Origin: Pseudopedobacter sp037968815
GTDB lineage: Bacteria; Bacteroidota; Bacteroidia; Sphingobacteriales; Sphingobacteriaceae
Reading direction: 5' to 3'
Assembly (NCBI GenBank): GCA_037968815.1
Contig: JBBKWF010000020.1
Location: forward strand, 124,001 to 188,000
DNA: 64,000 nucleotides
Below, piece by piece: positions 63,638 to 64,000 of the stretch. The position numbers and the translations under genes were made by a program. The notes beneath the pieces were generated by a model, which did not search any database, was not told the origin of the DNA, and saw nothing but the letters and a program-made list of their open reading frames with translations. Each line of letters starts with the position of its first letter. Within the stretch, counting starts at the first letter, position 1.

Positions 63638-64000
63638 ATGGATTTTATAGATTATTACAGTGTTTTAGGAATCAATAAAAGTGCAACCGAAGCGGATATA
63701 AAAAAGGCTTATCGGAAAATGGCTCGCAAATACCATCCAGATATCAACCCAAATAATAAGGATGCTGATAAGAAGTTTAAGGAAGTTAATGAAGCTAACG
63801 AAGTACTTAGTAAGCCAGAAAACCGAAAAAAGTATGATAAATACGGTAAAGACTGGAAACACGCTGAAAAGTATGAGCAAGCAGAGCGTCAACAAAGTAG
63901 CTATAATGGAGCAAGGGGACAGCAAACTTATCAAGGAGGGGGATATGATAATGATGATTTTTCAGACTTTTTCGGATCTATGTTCGGTGGTGCTTCGGGT
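63638..64000 (+). CDS. DnaJ-domain protein, CbpA-like (3' end cut by window)
   Basis: Hsp40 co-chaperone that stimulates DnaK. The ATG at 63638 begins MDFIDYYSVLGINKSATEAD; the J-domain has the HPD tripeptide at residues 33-35 (KYHPDIN) and runs to KKYDKYG near 75. A Gln/Gly-rich linker (GARGQQTYQGGGYD) and SDFFGSMFGG follow. The layout, a J-domain at the N-terminus then a Gly/Phe linker, fits CbpA or DnaJ; whether a zinc-finger domain follows is outside the window. 121 codons are visible. Confidence 0.92.
   Translation, partial: MDFIDYYSVLGINKSATEADIKKAYRKMARKYHPDINPNNKDADKKFKEVNEANEVLSKPENRKKYDKYGKDWKHAEKYEQAERQQSSYNGARGQQTYQGGGYDNDDFSDFFGSMFGGASG

Noticed and set aside
63665..63934. 89-codon minus-strand open frame at the window end
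   Set aside because: Antisense to a clear J-domain coding sequence with its HPD motif.

Overview
The window looks like chromosome of a low-GC Bacteroidota, most like Sphingobacteriaceae (Pedobacter-type). Grounds: secreted proteins with type IX secretion (T9SS) C-terminal sorting domains, a fused SecDF, Bacteroidota-only families (DUF4293, DUF5606, PorT-like barrels), and repeated TAnnTTTG promoter boxes, the -7 element of the Bacteroidota primary sigma factor. The genus is an inference from gene content. No rRNA, insertion sequence, prophage or CRISPR array was seen.

Layout. 1-3300: partial pyrR, dnaB and rlmB, the last ending in an 11-unit TTAG microsatellite. 3400-9030: a RluA-type pseudouridine synthase, a FucP-type sugar transporter, OsmC, an SLC13-type permease and a thioesterase. 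9080-14900: a T9SS cargo protein, DUF4293, truA overlapping an ABC exporter, and sucD. 14900-24900: a TPR histidine kinase, a small outer-membrane barrel, a 1328-residue surface protein built of two IPT + seven-FG-GAP modules, DUF4126, DUF1304 and an aldo/keto reductase. 25200-28770: purN, purH and mreB, with a perfect 52-bp tandem duplication before mreB. 28900-37560: a DJ-1/PfpI protein, a META lipoprotein coupled to DUF2254, rlmF, secDF, folA, msrB and a Cys-rich CWC protein.

37894-45254 is the most unusual part. A GNAT/autoinducer-synthase-like protein is followed 8 nt later by a ThiF(E1)-nitroreductase fusion. Then come a 7TMR-DISM sensor kinase, a REC-histidine kinase hybrid and a single-domain regulator on the same strand, and a convergent fourth REC protein. 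This could be a small-molecule biosynthesis and sensing cassette; no member has a DNA-binding output domain.

45485-64000: tRNA-Ser(GCT), a PgpH-type HD phosphohydrolase, a secreted protein, tandem POT peptide transporters, a DPM1-like glycosyltransferase, an HNH-like protein, an amidotransferase-like secreted protein, a sodium:solute symporter paired with a DapA-family aldolase, a peptidyl-prolyl isomerase, DUF5606, a GNAT-like protein, a 59-residue acidic protein, mqnC, rlmH coupled to a 42-residue membrane protein, and the start of a DnaJ-domain gene cut by the window end. Most convergent gene ends share perfect hairpin terminators. Two families of non-coding intergenic repeats are present in two copies each.
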